Assembly: GCF_007923295.1 (NCBI RefSeq)
Contig: NZ_VOIR01000012.1
Location: 62,001 to 126,000 of the forward strand
Direction of reading: 5' to 3'
DNA: 64,000 bases
DNA from: Agrococcus sediminis
GTDB taxonomy: Bacteria > Actinomycetota > Actinomycetes > Actinomycetales > Microbacteriaceae
Every line of letters begins with the position of its first letter. Positions within the stretch are counted from its first letter, which is position 1. The notes below the pieces were generated by a model, which was not told the origin of the DNA, ran no database searches, and was given only the letters and a program-made list of their open reading frames with translations. Positions 16,586 to 25,060 of this stretch are shown here, piece after piece. Made by a program: the position numbers and the translations under genes.

Positions 16586-17731
16586 TCAGGACCTGTGGAT
16601 GAGCGCGGTCGCGATGGCCTGGACGCCCTCGCCGCGCCCGAGGGCGCCGAGCCCGTCGGTGGTGGTGCCGCTGACGCTGACCGGCGCGCCCACCATCGCC
16701 GAGAGCACCCGCTGCGCCTCGTCGCGCCGGCTGCCGATGCGCGGGCGCACGCCGAGCACCTGCACCGCCACGTTCGACGGCCGCCAGCCGTGCTCGGCGA
16801 GCAGCGCGACCGCGGCGCCGACGAAGACCTCGCCGCGCGCGCCCGCGTAGCGGGGGTCGTCGACGCCGACGAGCGCGCCGATGTCGCCGAGGCCCGCGGC
16901 GCCCAGCAGCGCGTCGACGATCGCGTGGCAGACGACGTCGCCGTCGGAGTGGCCGGCGAGGCCCTGCCCCTCCCACTCGAGCCCGGCGAGCCGCAGCGGG
17001 CCGTCGCCGCCGAAGGCGTGCACGTCGGCGCCGATGCCGACGCGGACCTCGGGAGCAGGAGCGGGCTGCGGCGCCAGCAGCGATGCCGCGCGCTCGGCGT
17101 CGGCGGGCGTCGTGATCTTGAAGGCGAGCTCGGCGCCCGCGACCGCCACGACGTCGACGCCGAGCGCCTGCACGAGCTGCGCGTCGTCGGTCGAGGCGGC
17201 CCGGTCGGGCGCCTCGGCGTAGGCGCGACGCAGCACCGCGGCGTCGAAGCCCTGCGGGGTCTGCATCGCGCGCAGCCGCGAGCGGTCGACGATCCCGCCG
17301 AGCTCGCCGTCGTGCGCTTCGCGGATCGTGTCGATCACCGGCAGCACCGGCACCACCGCCGCGGCGCCCGCCGCGAGCGCGTCGATCACCCGCTGCACGA
17401 CCTCGCGCGGGGTCAGCGCCCGGGCCGCGTCGTGCACGAGCACGCGGCGCGCGTCGCCGACGGCGGCGAGGCCCGCGGCCACCGAGTCGGCGCGCGTCGC
17501 GCCGCCCGCCACCACCGACGCGACGACCCCCGCGCGCTCGGCGATCGCCGACGCATCCGCCTCGAGCCCGTCCGGCGCCACGACGACGAGCCGCGCGTCG
17601 ACGCCCGCGAGGCCGCGCAGCGCGTGCTCGAGGATGGTCGCGCCCGCGACCTCGGCGAAGGCCTTCGGCACGCCGCGGCCGAGGCGCGTGCCGCTGCCGG
17701 CGGCGACGACGATGAGGGCGGTGTCGGTCAC
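16586..17731 (-). CDS. ispDF: Bifunctional IspD/IspF of the MEP isoprenoid pathway
   Basis: A 381-aa fusion. Residues 1-225 are IspD (2-C-methyl-D-erythritol 4-phosphate cytidylyltransferase): [18 protein letters not shown] nucleotide loop, [16 protein letters not shown] and TDDAQLV. Residues 230-381 are IspF (2,4-cyclodiphosphate synthase): GIGADVHAF with metal ligands D and [28 protein letters not shown], and [17 protein letters not shown]. The two enzymes act two steps apart in making isopentenyl diphosphate. GTG start. It lies just downstream of carD on the same strand. Confidence 0.95.
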   Translation of the reverse strand: MTDTALIVVAAGSGTRLGRGVPKAFAEVAGATILEHALRGLAGVDARLVVVAPDGLEADASAIAERAGVVASVVAGGATRADSVAAGLAAVGDARRVLVHDAARALTPREVVQRVIDALAAGAAAVVPVLPVIDTIREAHDGELGGIVDRSRLRAMQTPQGFDAAVLRRAYAEAPDRAASTDDAQLVQALGVDVVAVAGAELAFKITTPADAERAASLLAPQPAPAPEVRVGIGADVHAFGGDGPLRLAGLEWEGQGLAGHSDGDVVCHAIVDALLGAAGLGDIGALVGVDDPRYAGARGEVFVGAAVALLAEHGWRPSNVAVQVLGVRPRIGSRRDEAQRVLSAMVGAPVSVSGTTTDGLGALGRGEGVQAIATALIHRS

Positions 17732-17819
17732 CCGGTCAGCCTAGGGCGCGCGGGGCGGCTCGGTCTCGAGACGGCGGCACTGCGCGCCGCCTCCTCGACC
17801 GCCGGAGGGCACAGCAGAA

Positions 17820-17850
17820 GAGGCGCCCTGCCTTGGGGACAGGGCGCCTC
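17820..17850 (-). terminator. Terminator after carD
   Basis: GAGGCGCCCTG and CAGGGCGCCTC form an 11-bp perfect stem around a 9-nt loop, 15 bp beyond the carD stop. It separates carD from ispDF. Confidence 0.85.
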
Positions 17851-17865
17851 GGTCTGCGGTGCGGC

Positions 17866-18354
17866 TCAGCTCGCGGGGGCGAGGGCCTCGTCGAGGCGCG
17901 ACGCGGCCGCGTCCTCATCGGTGTGCTCGGCGAGCGCCAGCTCGGACACGAGGATCTGGCGCGCCTTCGCGAGCATGCGCTTCTCGCCCGCCGACAGGCC
18001 GCGGTCCTGGTCGCGGCGCGACAGGTCGCGCACGACCTCGCTCACCTTGATCACGTCGCCCGAGGCGAGCTTCTCGACGTTCGCCTTGTAGCGGCGGGCC
18101 CAGTTGGTCGGCTCCTCGGTGAAGTCTGCGCGCAGCACCTCGAACACGCGGCCGAGGCCCTCCTCGCCGATCACGTCGCGCACGCCCACCATGTCGACGT
18201 TCTGCGCGGGGACCTCGATCGTCAGCCCGCCCTGTGCGACGTTGAGCTTGAGGTAGGTCGTCTCGACGCCCTTGATCTTGCGGACCTTGACCTCGGTGAT
18301 CGTCGCGGCGCCGTGGTGGGGGTAGACGACCGTCTCTCCGACCTCAAAGTTCAT
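17866..18354 (-). CDS. carD: CarD-family RNA polymerase-binding regulator
   Basis: A 162-aa CarD protein. The N-terminal Tudor-like RNA-polymerase-interaction domain ([20 protein letters not shown]) binds the beta subunit. The C-terminal helical domain ([20 protein letters not shown] with the conserved Trp) stabilises the open promoter complex, mainly at rRNA promoters. It is essential in mycobacteria. The upstream region has a rare A/T-rich TGATAAAATC (plus-strand 18384-18393), with TAAAAT as a likely -10 box, so this gene should be strongly expressed. A GAGGAGC site precedes the ATG. Confidence 0.95.
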   Translation of the reverse strand: MNFEVGETVVYPHHGAATITEVKVRKIKGVETTYLKLNVAQGGLTIEVPAQNVDMVGVRDVIGEEGLGRVFEVLRADFTEEPTNWARRYKANVEKLASGDVIKVSEVVRDLSRRDQDRGLSAGEKRMLAKARQILVSELALAEHTDEDAAASRLDEALAPAS

Positions 18355-18567
18355 CGAATGCTCCTCGTCATCGCCAGAACCTTGATTTTATCACAGCGTG
18401 TCGCTCGCGAGCGCGTGCCCGAGGGTGGTTGGATCGCGCTCCGCGCTGGCTCCTCGGCCGCATCGACCGGTCGCCCCGACGCCCGCCGCGGCGGGCGGCG
18501 TACTAGAGTGAAGCCCGACCGGCGGCGCATCCGAAGCAGCGCTGCCGGCCTCGTCGAAAGGGTCCCC

Positions 18568-19032
18568 GTGCGTCACCGCTCCCTCGCCGCCGCAGCCGCA
18601 GCCGTCGTCGTCGCGCTCGCCGCGACCGGCTGCAACATCCTCACGCCGCAGGCGACGACGATCCAGTACGACGCATCCGACGGCATCTCGGGCCAGACCG
18701 GCACGGTCGAGTTCCACAACGCCATGCTCATCGGCGAGCCCGAGGGCGACGCGCTCAACCTCGCCGTCACCTTCACCAACGACGGCGAGGCCACCTTCGT
18801 CGAGGTGCGCGTCGACGACGAGGCGCAGCAGGTGCGCATCCCGAGCGGCGTCACCACCTACGGCTTCCCCGAGCAGCAGCTCGTCTTCGAGGCGGGCAGC
18901 GACATCGAGTTCGGCGCGCAGCGCAACGTCTCGTTCCAGGCCGACGGCGCGGAGCCTGCGGGCGTGGGCGTGCAGGTCTTCTCGACCGAGTTCCCCGACT
19001 ACGCCGACCTCGCGCCCGTCGACGGCGAGTGA
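18568..19032 (+). CDS. Small secreted lipoprotein
   Basis: A 154-aa lipoprotein conserved in this group but unnamed. The signal (RHRSLAAAAAAVVVALAATG then Cys) ends in lipobox AATGC. The mature part is a beta-sandwich-like domain (TVEFHNAMLIGEPEGDALNL, then AVTFTNDGEATFVEVRVDD), like proteins that carry an immunoglobulin-type fold. The GTG start at 18568 follows GAAAGG. It lies divergent from carD and convergent with regX3, ending 6 bp from the regX3 stop. Confidence 0.75.
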   Translation: MRHRSLAAAAAAVVVALAATGCNILTPQATTIQYDASDGISGQTGTVEFHNAMLIGEPEGDALNLAVTFTNDGEATFVEVRVDDEAQQVRIPSGVTTYGFPEQQLVFEAGSDIEFGAQRNVSFQADGAEPAGVGVQVFSTEFPDYADLAPVDGE

Positions 19033-19038
19033 CTCCGG

Positions 19039-19719
19039 CTACCGCTCGAAGCGGTAGCCGAGCCCCCGCAGCGTGACCACCCGGGTCGGGTTCGAGGGGT
19101 CGTCCTCGATCTTCGCCCGCAGCCGCTTGATGTGCACGTCGAGCGTCTTCGTGTCGCCGAAGTAGTCGCTGCCCCACACCCGGTCGATGAGCTGACCGCG
19201 CGTCAGCACGCGTCCGGCGTTGCGCATCAGGTACTCGAGCAGCTCGAACTCGCGCAGCGGCATCGCCACCTCGGCGCCGCCGACGGTGACGGTGTGGCTG
19301 TCGGCGTCGAGGCGCACCGGGCCGACCTCGACCACCGAGTCGTCGTCCTCCTCCTCGGCCGCGCGGCGGCGGAGCACGGCACGGATGCGCGCGACGAGCT
19401 CGCGGGACGAGTACGGCTTCGTCACGTAGTCGTCGGCCCCCAGCTCGAGCCCCACGATCGTGTCGACCTCGCTGTCCTTCGCGGTGACCATGATGATCGG
19501 CACCTGCGAGGTGCGGCGGATGTGCCGGCACACCTCGATGCCGCTGCGCCCGGGGAGCATCAGGTCGAGGAGGATGAGGTCGGCGCCCTCCTGCTCGTAC
19601 ATCTGCACCGCGCGGTCGCCGTCGTCGGCGTGCGCCGTCTCGTAGCCCTCGAGCTCGAGCAGGTACGACAGGGGCTCGGCGAGCGCGTGCTCGTCCTCGA
19701 CGATCAGGATGCGCGTCAT
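19039..19719 (-). CDS. regX3: Response regulator RegX3 (OmpR family)
   Basis: A 226-aa response regulator. The receiver domain has the acidic pocket EDE (8-10), phospho-acceptor D52 in LILLDLMLPG, T in MVTAKD and K in VTKPYS. The C-terminal winged helix has REFELLEYLMRNAGRVLTRG and RVVTLRGLGYRFE. It pairs with SenX3 directly upstream and is divergent from phoU, the order known from mycobacteria for the phosphate-starvation system. A likely target is the GTTCACC pair upstream of pstS. Confidence 0.92.
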   Translation of the reverse strand: MTRILIVEDEHALAEPLSYLLELEGYETAHADDGDRAVQMYEQEGADLILLDLMLPGRSGIEVCRHIRRTSQVPIIMVTAKDSEVDTIVGLELGADDYVTKPYSSRELVARIRAVLRRRAAEEEDDDSVVEVGPVRLDADSHTVTVGGAEVAMPLREFELLEYLMRNAGRVLTRGQLIDRVWGSDYFGDTKTLDVHIKRLRAKIEDDPSNPTRVVTLRGLGYRFER

Positions 19720-20861
19720 GCAGTCTCCTTCGCGGGGGCGCCGGCGACCGGCAGCCGCAGGGTGAAGGTCGAGCCCTGACCGGGGCGCGACCAGAGCGTG
19801 ATCTCGCCGCCGTGGCTGGCGGCGACGTGCTTCACGATACTGAGGCCGAGGCCGGTGCCGCCGGTCACCCGGCTGCGCGCGGGATCGACGCGGTAGAACC
19901 GCTCGAAGACCCGTTCCTGCTCCTCCGGCGCGATGCCGACGCCCTTGTCGGTCACCGCGATCTCGACGATGCCGTCGGCGACGCGCACGCCGACGCCGAC
20001 GTGCGTCGCCTCCGGCGAGTACTGCACGGCGTTCGCGACGAGGTTCTGCACGGCCATCGTGACGAGCTCCTCCGAGCCCAGCACCTCCGCCTCGTCCAGC
20101 ACCCGCGGGATGATGCGCATCCGCTTCGCCGCCGCCTGCACCTTGTTGCGGTCGATCGCGACATCGACGATGCGGCTGATCGAGACGCGCTCCGCGTGCG
20201 CGAGCGGGTCGGCGGCCTCGATGCGCGACAGGTCGATGAGCTCCTTCGACATGCGCGCGAGCCGATCGGCTTCGAGCTGCATGCGGCCGGCGAAGGCGCG
20301 CACGCGGGCGGGATCCTCGGCGGCCGCCTCGATCGCCTCGGCGAGCACCGCGACGGCGCCGATCGGGGTCTTCAGCTCGTGGCTGATGTTGGCGACGAAG
20401 TCGCGCCGCACGCCCGCGAGCCGCAGCTCCTCGGTGCGGTCGGCGGCGAGCACGAGCATGAAGCGGTTGCCGAGCGGCGCGATGCGCACCCGCAGGTGCA
20501 TCTCGGTGCCCGTGCCGATGCGGCCGCGGCGGTGCACGAGGTCGAGCACCTCGGCCTCGCCGGTGCGCCACACGCGCCGCACCGCGGCGAGGATCTCGGG
20601 CGAGCGCAGCGCGCGCCCGTCGACGAGGTCGAGCGCGACGGCGCCCGGGGAGGAGAGGATGACCTGGCTCGAGCCGTCCATGACGATGCCGGCCGACTCG
20701 AGCACGTGCACCATCGCGGCGATGCCGTCGGGCACCGGCTCGCTCGCGATCGCCATCACCCGGCGCCCGCGCTGCGCGGCCACGCCGAGCAGGTGCACCG
20801 ACGCCGCTCCGATCGCGAAGCCCAGCAGGAGCGCGAGGAGCACGTACCAGGAGGCGTCCAC
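19716..20861 (-). CDS. senX3: Sensor histidine kinase SenX3
   Basis: A 381-aa membrane histidine kinase. One N-terminal transmembrane helix (WYVLLALLLGFAIGAASVHL) is followed by a PAS-like domain (about 45-150), then the H-box with phospho-acceptor H161 in NISHELKTPIG, the N-box (VQNLVANAVQYSP), and ATP-lid motifs DKGVGI and GTGLGLSIVKH. It phosphorylates RegX3 and, in mycobacteria, is controlled by PhoU and Pst. GTG start; it overlaps regX3 by 4 bp. Confidence 0.92.
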   Translation of the reverse strand: MDASWYVLLALLLGFAIGAASVHLLGVAAQRGRRVMAIASEPVPDGIAAMVHVLESAGIVMDGSSQVILSSPGAVALDLVDGRALRSPEILAAVRRVWRTGEAEVLDLVHRRGRIGTGTEMHLRVRIAPLGNRFMLVLAADRTEELRLAGVRRDFVANISHELKTPIGAVAVLAEAIEAAAEDPARVRAFAGRMQLEADRLARMSKELIDLSRIEAADPLAHAERVSISRIVDVAIDRNKVQAAAKRMRIIPRVLDEAEVLGSEELVTMAVQNLVANAVQYSPEATHVGVGVRVADGIVEIAVTDKGVGIAPEEQERVFERFYRVDPARSRVTGGTGLGLSIVKHVAASHGGEITLWSRPGQGSTFTLRLPVAGAPAKETA

Positions 20862-21001
20862 CCCGCCAGCGTAGTGGCGCGCGTCGTACCCCCCTGGGGT
20901 TCAGACTGCGGACACCCCCCGGTAACCTGGCGACGAAACACTCGGTGTCCGACCATGCCCGTGCTGCGACGCAGTGGGTGGCACAGCAAGGAGCAGGAGC
21001 A

Positions 21002-21703
21002 ATGCGCGACGTCTTCCAGCAGGAGCTCGCCGAGGTGCAGGACCGCCTCGTCGACATCGCCAACCACGTCATCGTCTCGATCGAGGCGGCGGTGCGGGCG
21101 TTCGGCGACTCGAACGTGCAGCTCGCCGAGCAGGTGATCGCCGCCGACCCGCTCATCGACGACAAGGCGTCCGCCCTCGACGAGCTCGCGATCGACATCA
21201 TCGCCCGCCAGTCGCCGGTCGCCCGCGACCTGCGCATCGTCGTCTCGGCGCTGCGCATCTCGGCGTCGCTCGAGCGCATGGGCGACCTCGCCCGGCACAT
21301 CGCGATGCTCGCGCGCTACCGCTTCCCGATGCAGGTGGTGCCCGAGTCGCTGCAGCCGACCTTCGTCGAGATGGGCGCGAGCGACATCGAGATCGCCAAG
21401 CTGCTGCGCGACCTGCTCGCGACCCAGGACCTCTCGATCGCCGAGCGCATCGAGGCCTCGGACGAGCACGTCGACCAGCTGCACCGCGACGTGTTCTCGC
21501 ACGTGCTCGGCACCGAGTGGCAGGGCGCAGCGCACACGACCGTCGACGCGACGCTCGCGAGCCGCTACCACGAGCGCTTCGCCGACCACGCGGTCGGCAT
21601 CGCCAAGAAGGTCAAGTACCTCGCGACCGGCGACTGGGTGGGCGACGAGGATGCGCACGCGGCGCTGTCGCCGGAGCCGGTGCAGCCCGCCGACCTCGGC
21701 TGA
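21002..21703 (+). CDS. phoU: Phosphate signalling complex protein PhoU
   Basis: A 233-aa protein made of two three-helix repeats, each with a metal-cluster motif: DDKASALDELAIDI and later HVDQLHRDVFSHV, plus conserved RDLRIVVSALRI and ERMGDLARH. It links PstSCAB transport status to the SenX3 kinase. ATG 21002 follows AAGGAGCAGGAG. It is divergent from senX3-regX3 across 140 bp. Confidence 0.95.
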   Translation: MRDVFQQELAEVQDRLVDIANHVIVSIEAAVRAFGDSNVQLAEQVIAADPLIDDKASALDELAIDIIARQSPVARDLRIVVSALRISASLERMGDLARHIAMLARYRFPMQVVPESLQPTFVEMGASDIEIAKLLRDLLATQDLSIAERIEASDEHVDQLHRDVFSHVLGTEWQGAAHTTVDATLASRYHERFADHAVGIAKKVKYLATGDWVGDEDAHAALSPEPVQPADLG

Positions 21704-21719
21704 GCCGCCCCGCACGACG

Positions 21720-21747
21720 AGAGGGCCCCGCGATCGCGGGGCCCTCT
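21720..21747. terminator. Bidirectional terminator between phoU and gpmA
   Basis: A 28-nt perfect palindrome (AGAGGGCCCCGCGATCGCGG then GGCCCTCT) sits between the convergent phoU and gpmA stops and can terminate both. Confidence 0.9.
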
Positions 21748-21771
21748 TCGCGTGCGCGCGTCAGCGCGCGG

Positions 21772-22518
21772 TCAGTGCTTGCCCTGGCTCGCCACGGCGG
21801 CGGCACCGGCGGCCGCGGCCTCCGGGTCGAGGTACTCCCCCGGCCCGAGCGGCATGTTGTCATCGCCGAGGCGGTAGACGAGCGGGATGCCGGTGGGGAT
21901 GTTGAGGGCCGCGATGTCGTCGTCGGAGATGCCGTCGAGGTGCTTCACGAGCGCGCGCAGCGAGTTGCCGTGCGCGGTGACGAGCACGGTGCGGCCCGCG
22001 TCGAGGTCCTTCGTGATCGTCGACTCCCAGTAGGGCAGGAAGCGCTCGATGACGTCCTTCAGGCACTCCGTCTTCGGCACCTCGCCGTCGATGTCGGCGT
22101 AGCGCGGGTCGTCGGCCTGCGAGTACTGGTTGTCGTCGGCGATGGGCGGCGGCGGGGTGTCGAACGAGCGGCGCCAGAGCATGAACTGCTCCTCGCCGTA
22201 CTGCTCGAGCGTCTCGGCCTTGTCCTTGCCCTGCAGGTCGCCGTAGTGGCGCTCGTTGAGCCGCCACGAGCGGTGCACGGGGATCCAGTCGCGCTCGGCC
22301 GCGTCGAGCGCGATGTTGGCGGTCTTGATCGCGCGGGTGAGCAGCGACGTGTAGAGCACGTCGGGCAGCACGCCGTGCTCGCGCAGCAGCTCGCCGCCGC
22401 GCTTCGCCTCCGCCTCGCCCTTCGGCGTCAGCGGCACGTCGACCCAACCGGTGAACTGGTTGCTCTCGTTCCACGTCGACTGGCCGTGGCGGAGCAGGAT
22501 GAGGGTGCGCTCGGTCAT
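21772..22518 (-). CDS. gpmA: 2,3-bisphosphoglycerate-dependent phosphoglycerate mutase
   Basis: A 248-aa glycolytic enzyme interconverting 2- and 3-phosphoglycerate. Motifs: [12 protein letters not shown] with the catalytic His, [26 protein letters not shown], and [17 protein letters not shown] with the second His. The C-terminal tail is Ala-rich. Its ATG lies exactly 6 nt after TAGGCT on the minus strand, with no ribosome-binding site, so it is probably leaderless. Confidence 0.96.
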   Translation of the reverse strand: MTERTLILLRHGQSTWNESNQFTGWVDVPLTPKGEAEAKRGGELLREHGVLPDVLYTSLLTRAIKTANIALDAAERDWIPVHRSWRLNERHYGDLQGKDKAETLEQYGEEQFMLWRRSFDTPPPPIADDNQYSQADDPRYADIDGEVPKTECLKDVIERFLPYWESTITKDLDAGRTVLVTAHGNSLRALVKHLDGISDDDIAALNIPTGIPLVYRLGDDNMPLGPGEYLDPEAAAAGAAAVASQGKH

Positions 22519-22524
22519 GCCGCC

Positions 22525-22530
22525 AGCCTA
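22525..22530 (-). promoter_or_regulatory. -10 box of the leaderless gpmA promoter
   Basis: On the minus strand TAGGCT is followed by GGCGGC and then the gpmA ATG, giving 6-nt spacing and no Shine-Dalgarno. Confidence 0.6.
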
Positions 22531-22767
22531 GCCCGCGAGCGCGTGCCGGAGCCGGGTGCGGCCGCTGGGGCGGCTGCGCCCGAGCGGGGCCGGCGCGCCC
22601 GCGCCCGTCGGGCGCAGCGGCCCCCGTCGGCGGCGGCGCCTGGGGCCCGGCTGCGCGGCCGGGGTAGGCATGCCGCCCACGAGGCGGGCATCGCGCAGGC
22701 CGCCGCCCACGACGGGCACGCCGCACCCGCTGCGGCCGCCGCGCACGGCGACCACGCCGGGCACGCG

Positions 22768-23562
22768 ATGCCGGTCGCAGCGCCGGCCGAGCCGGCCGGG
22801 CTGCTCGCTGCGCTCGACTGCAGCGACGACGGCTGCGAGGGCCTCGCCGCGATGGCCGCGGGCTGCGTGCTCGCGCTGCTCGCGCTCGTCCTCGTCGTGC
22901 GGCCCTCCGTCGCGGCGACGCTCCTGCGGCTCCCCCGCGGCGTCCTCGCCGAGCGCGCGCTGCTGCTCAGCGCGCTCACGACCGCGCTCGTGCTCACGGG
23001 CTGCAGCAGCAGCCCCGACGCCGAGCCCGCCTCGACCCCCACCGCCGCCGAGACCGCGCCCGCCGCCACGAGCGGGGCGGATGCGTCGGAGGGCAACCAG
23101 CACGACGTCACGTTCCTCGAGAACATGATCCCCCACCACCAGCAGGCCATCGACATGAGCGAGATCGTGCTCGCGAAGGACGGCGTCGACGAGCGCGTCG
23201 CCGACCTGGCGGAGCGGATCCGGGCCGCGCAGCAGCCCGAGATCGACGAGATGACCGCCCTGCTCGAGGAGTGGGGCTACGAGGTGGACGCCTCCGGCGG
23301 CCACGGCGGCCACGGCATGGGCACCGGCGGCGGCATGATGATGTCCGAGGACGACATGGAGGCGCTCGAGGCCGCCGACGGCGCCGAGGCGTCGCGCCTG
23401 TTCCTCGAGCAGATGATCGTGCACCACGAGGGCGCGATCATGATGGCCGAGGCGCAGCTGAGCATGGGCCGCGCCGACGCCGTGGGCGAGCTCGCCCAGC
23501 GCATGCTCGACGACCAGACCGCCGAGATCGCCGAGATGCGGCAGCTGCTCACCGAGCTGTGA
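22768..23562 (+). CDS. DUF305 lipoprotein-like protein with DUF6153-like leader
   Basis: The mature part (from about residue 105) is DUF305, a four-helix domain with two similar halves: FLENMIPHHQQAIDMSEIV and FLEQMIVHHEGAIMMAEAQL. The HH pairs are suited to metal binding; a copper link is known for some family members. A His/Gly/Met-rich linker lies between the halves. Before DUF305 come a transmembrane segment (GCVLALLALVLVVRPSVA) and a lipoprotein-like signal (LLSALTTALVLTG then Cys), in the same frame. The His-rich stretch before that resembles DUF6153 proteins. The start is unclear: ATG 22768 is taken, but GTG 22543 in the same frame is open, and initiation closer to the lipobox is possible. 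Confidence 0.7.
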   Translation: MPVAAPAEPAGLLAALDCSDDGCEGLAAMAAGCVLALLALVLVVRPSVAATLLRLPRGVLAERALLLSALTTALVLTGCSSSPDAEPASTPTAAETAPAATSGADASEGNQHDVTFLENMIPHHQQAIDMSEIVLAKDGVDERVADLAERIRAAQQPEIDEMTALLEEWGYEVDASGGHGGHGMGTGGGMMMSEDDMEALEAADGAEASRLFLEQMIVHHEGAIMMAEAQLSMGRADAVGELAQRMLDDQTAEIAEMRQLLTEL

Positions 23563-23566
23563 CGCA

Positions 23567-23596
23567 GGCGGGGACGGCCTCCGGGTCGTCCCCGCC
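23567..23596 (+). terminator. Hairpin between the two DUF305 genes
   Basis: GGCGGGGAC (23567-23575) pairs with GTCCCCGCC (23588-23596) just after the first DUF305 stop. It may be a partial terminator within the pair. Confidence 0.55.
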
Positions 23597-23684
23597 CCTC
23601 CCGCGCCGCAGCCCAGCGCCGCCCACTCCTGCGCGCTCCCGCGCACCGCGAACCGTCCACCGCCGATCCCTCGAGGAGGACCGC

Positions 23685-24182
23685 ATGTCCCACCACCACG
23701 ACCAGTCCCGCCACGGCGCATCCGACCACGGCAGCCCCGCCCGCATGTACGTGAGGTTCGGCATCATGCTCCTGCTGAGCCTCGGGCTCATGTGGGTGCT
23801 GTCGATGTCGATGGTGCGCGAGCCCGGCCACTTCATCCTCAACCTCAGCAACTTCTCCATGGCGCTCATCATGGTGGCCGCGATGGGCATCCTGATGCTC
23901 GTCGGCATGTGGTCGATGTTCCGCAGCACGAAGGCCAGCATCGCGCTGCTCATCGGCTTCGCTGCGCTGCTCGTCGGGGCGTTCGCGCTCGGCCGCAGCG
24001 AGGCGTTCGTCGGCGACCGCGCGTTCCTGGAGTCGATGATCCCCCACCACTCGCGGGCGATCCTCGTCTGCCAGGAGGCCGACCTCAGCGACCCCGAGGT
24101 CGTCGCGCTGTGCGACAGCATCGTCGAGGCGCAGCGGGAGGAGATCGCCCAGATGCAGGGCATCCTCGACCGGCTGGAGTGA
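23685..24182 (+). CDS. Membrane protein with C-terminal DUF305 half-domain
   Basis: A 165-aa protein. A His-rich N-terminus (SHHHDQSRHGASDHG) is followed by three transmembrane helices (about 22-42, 50-72 and 80-98), then an external DUF305-like segment, FLESMIPHHSRAILVCQEA. A Cys follows the HH pair and another Cys is nearby. ATG 23685 follows GAGGAGGA. Its place after another DUF305 gene suggests a metal-handling pair, possibly for copper. Function is inferred from the family only. Confidence 0.8.
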   Translation: MSHHHDQSRHGASDHGSPARMYVRFGIMLLLSLGLMWVLSMSMVREPGHFILNLSNFSMALIMVAAMGILMLVGMWSMFRSTKASIALLIGFAALLVGAFALGRSEAFVGDRAFLESMIPHHSRAILVCQEADLSDPEVVALCDSIVEAQREEIAQMQGILDRLE

Positions 24183-24200
24183 CGCGCGCCGGCCCGCCGC

Positions 24201-24206
24201 GACAAT
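24201..24206 (+). promoter_or_regulatory. -10 box of a leaderless promoter
   Basis: GACAAT is followed by 6 nt (GGAGGC) and GTG 24213. The GGAGG is too close to act as a normal ribosome-binding site, so the -10 reading is preferred. Confidence 0.5.
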
Positions 24207-24212
24207 GGAGGC

Positions 24213-25052
24213 GTGGCGAAGCCGACTGGGCGCATCACGCGCGGCACGACCGGGGTGAACCGGCTGCGCCGCGTCGACCGCTGGATCGCCGCGCAGCCGG
24301 CCGCGCGCGTGCCCGGCTGTCTCGTGGTCGACCTCGGCTACGGCGCGAGCGCCACCACGAGCCTCGAGCTGCACGAGCGGCTCGCGCGCGGCAACCCGAC
24401 CCTCGAGGTGCTGGGGCTCGAGATCGACCCGGAGCGCGTCGCCCGCGCGACCGCCGAGCTCGCCGCGGCCCGCGAGGCGGGCCCGACGCGGTACGGCCGC
24501 GCGATCGCGGCGGATGCGCGGGTGTCGTTCGCGCTCGGCGGCTTCGAGGTGCCCGCGCCGCGGCCGCCGCACGTGATCCGCGCGATGAACGTGCTGCGCC
24601 AGTACGACGAGGCCGAGGTCGTTGGCCACTGGGCGACGATGCTCGAGCGGCTCGCGCCGGGCGGTCTGCTCGTCGAGGGCACCTCGAACGAGGTCGGCCG
24701 CGTCTGCTCCTGGGTGGCGCTCGACGCCGCCGGCCCCCGCTCGCTCACGATCGCGCTCAAGGTCGACGAGCTCGGCTCCGACGCGATGGAGGCGCCGTCG
24801 GTGGTCGCGGAGCGGCTGCCGAAGGCGCTCATCCACCGCAACGTGCCGGGCGAGCGCGTGCACGCGCTGCTCGCCGAGCTCGACCGCGCGTGGGCGTCGC
24901 ACGCGCCGCTCGCCGACTTCGGCGCGGTGCAGCGCTGGCAGGCGACGGTGCGGCGGATGCGCGACACCGGCTGGCCGGTGCTCGGCACGGCGGCGAGGTG
25001 GCGGCTCGGCGAGCTGACGGTCGCGTGGGAGGCCGTCGCGCCGCGAGCGTGA
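24213..25052 (+). CDS. Class I SAM-dependent methyltransferase-like protein
   Basis: A 279-aa protein with a Rossmann-type SAM site: LVVDLGYGASATTSLELHER as motif I, VLGLEIDPERVARA as the acidic motif II, and HVIRAMNVLRQYDEAEVVGH as motif IV. The region after residue 150 is a mixed domain without known motif. The substrate is unknown. GTG start; convergent with ygfZ. Confidence 0.75.
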   Translation: MAKPTGRITRGTTGVNRLRRVDRWIAAQPAARVPGCLVVDLGYGASATTSLELHERLARGNPTLEVLGLEIDPERVARATAELAAAREAGPTRYGRAIAADARVSFALGGFEVPAPRPPHVIRAMNVLRQYDEAEVVGHWATMLERLAPGGLLVEGTSNEVGRVCSWVALDAAGPRSLTIALKVDELGSDAMEAPSVVAERLPKALIHRNVPGERVHALLAELDRAWASHAPLADFGAVQRWQATVRRMRDTGWPVLGTAARWRLGELTVAWEAVAPRA

Positions 25053-25060
25053 GCGGCGCG

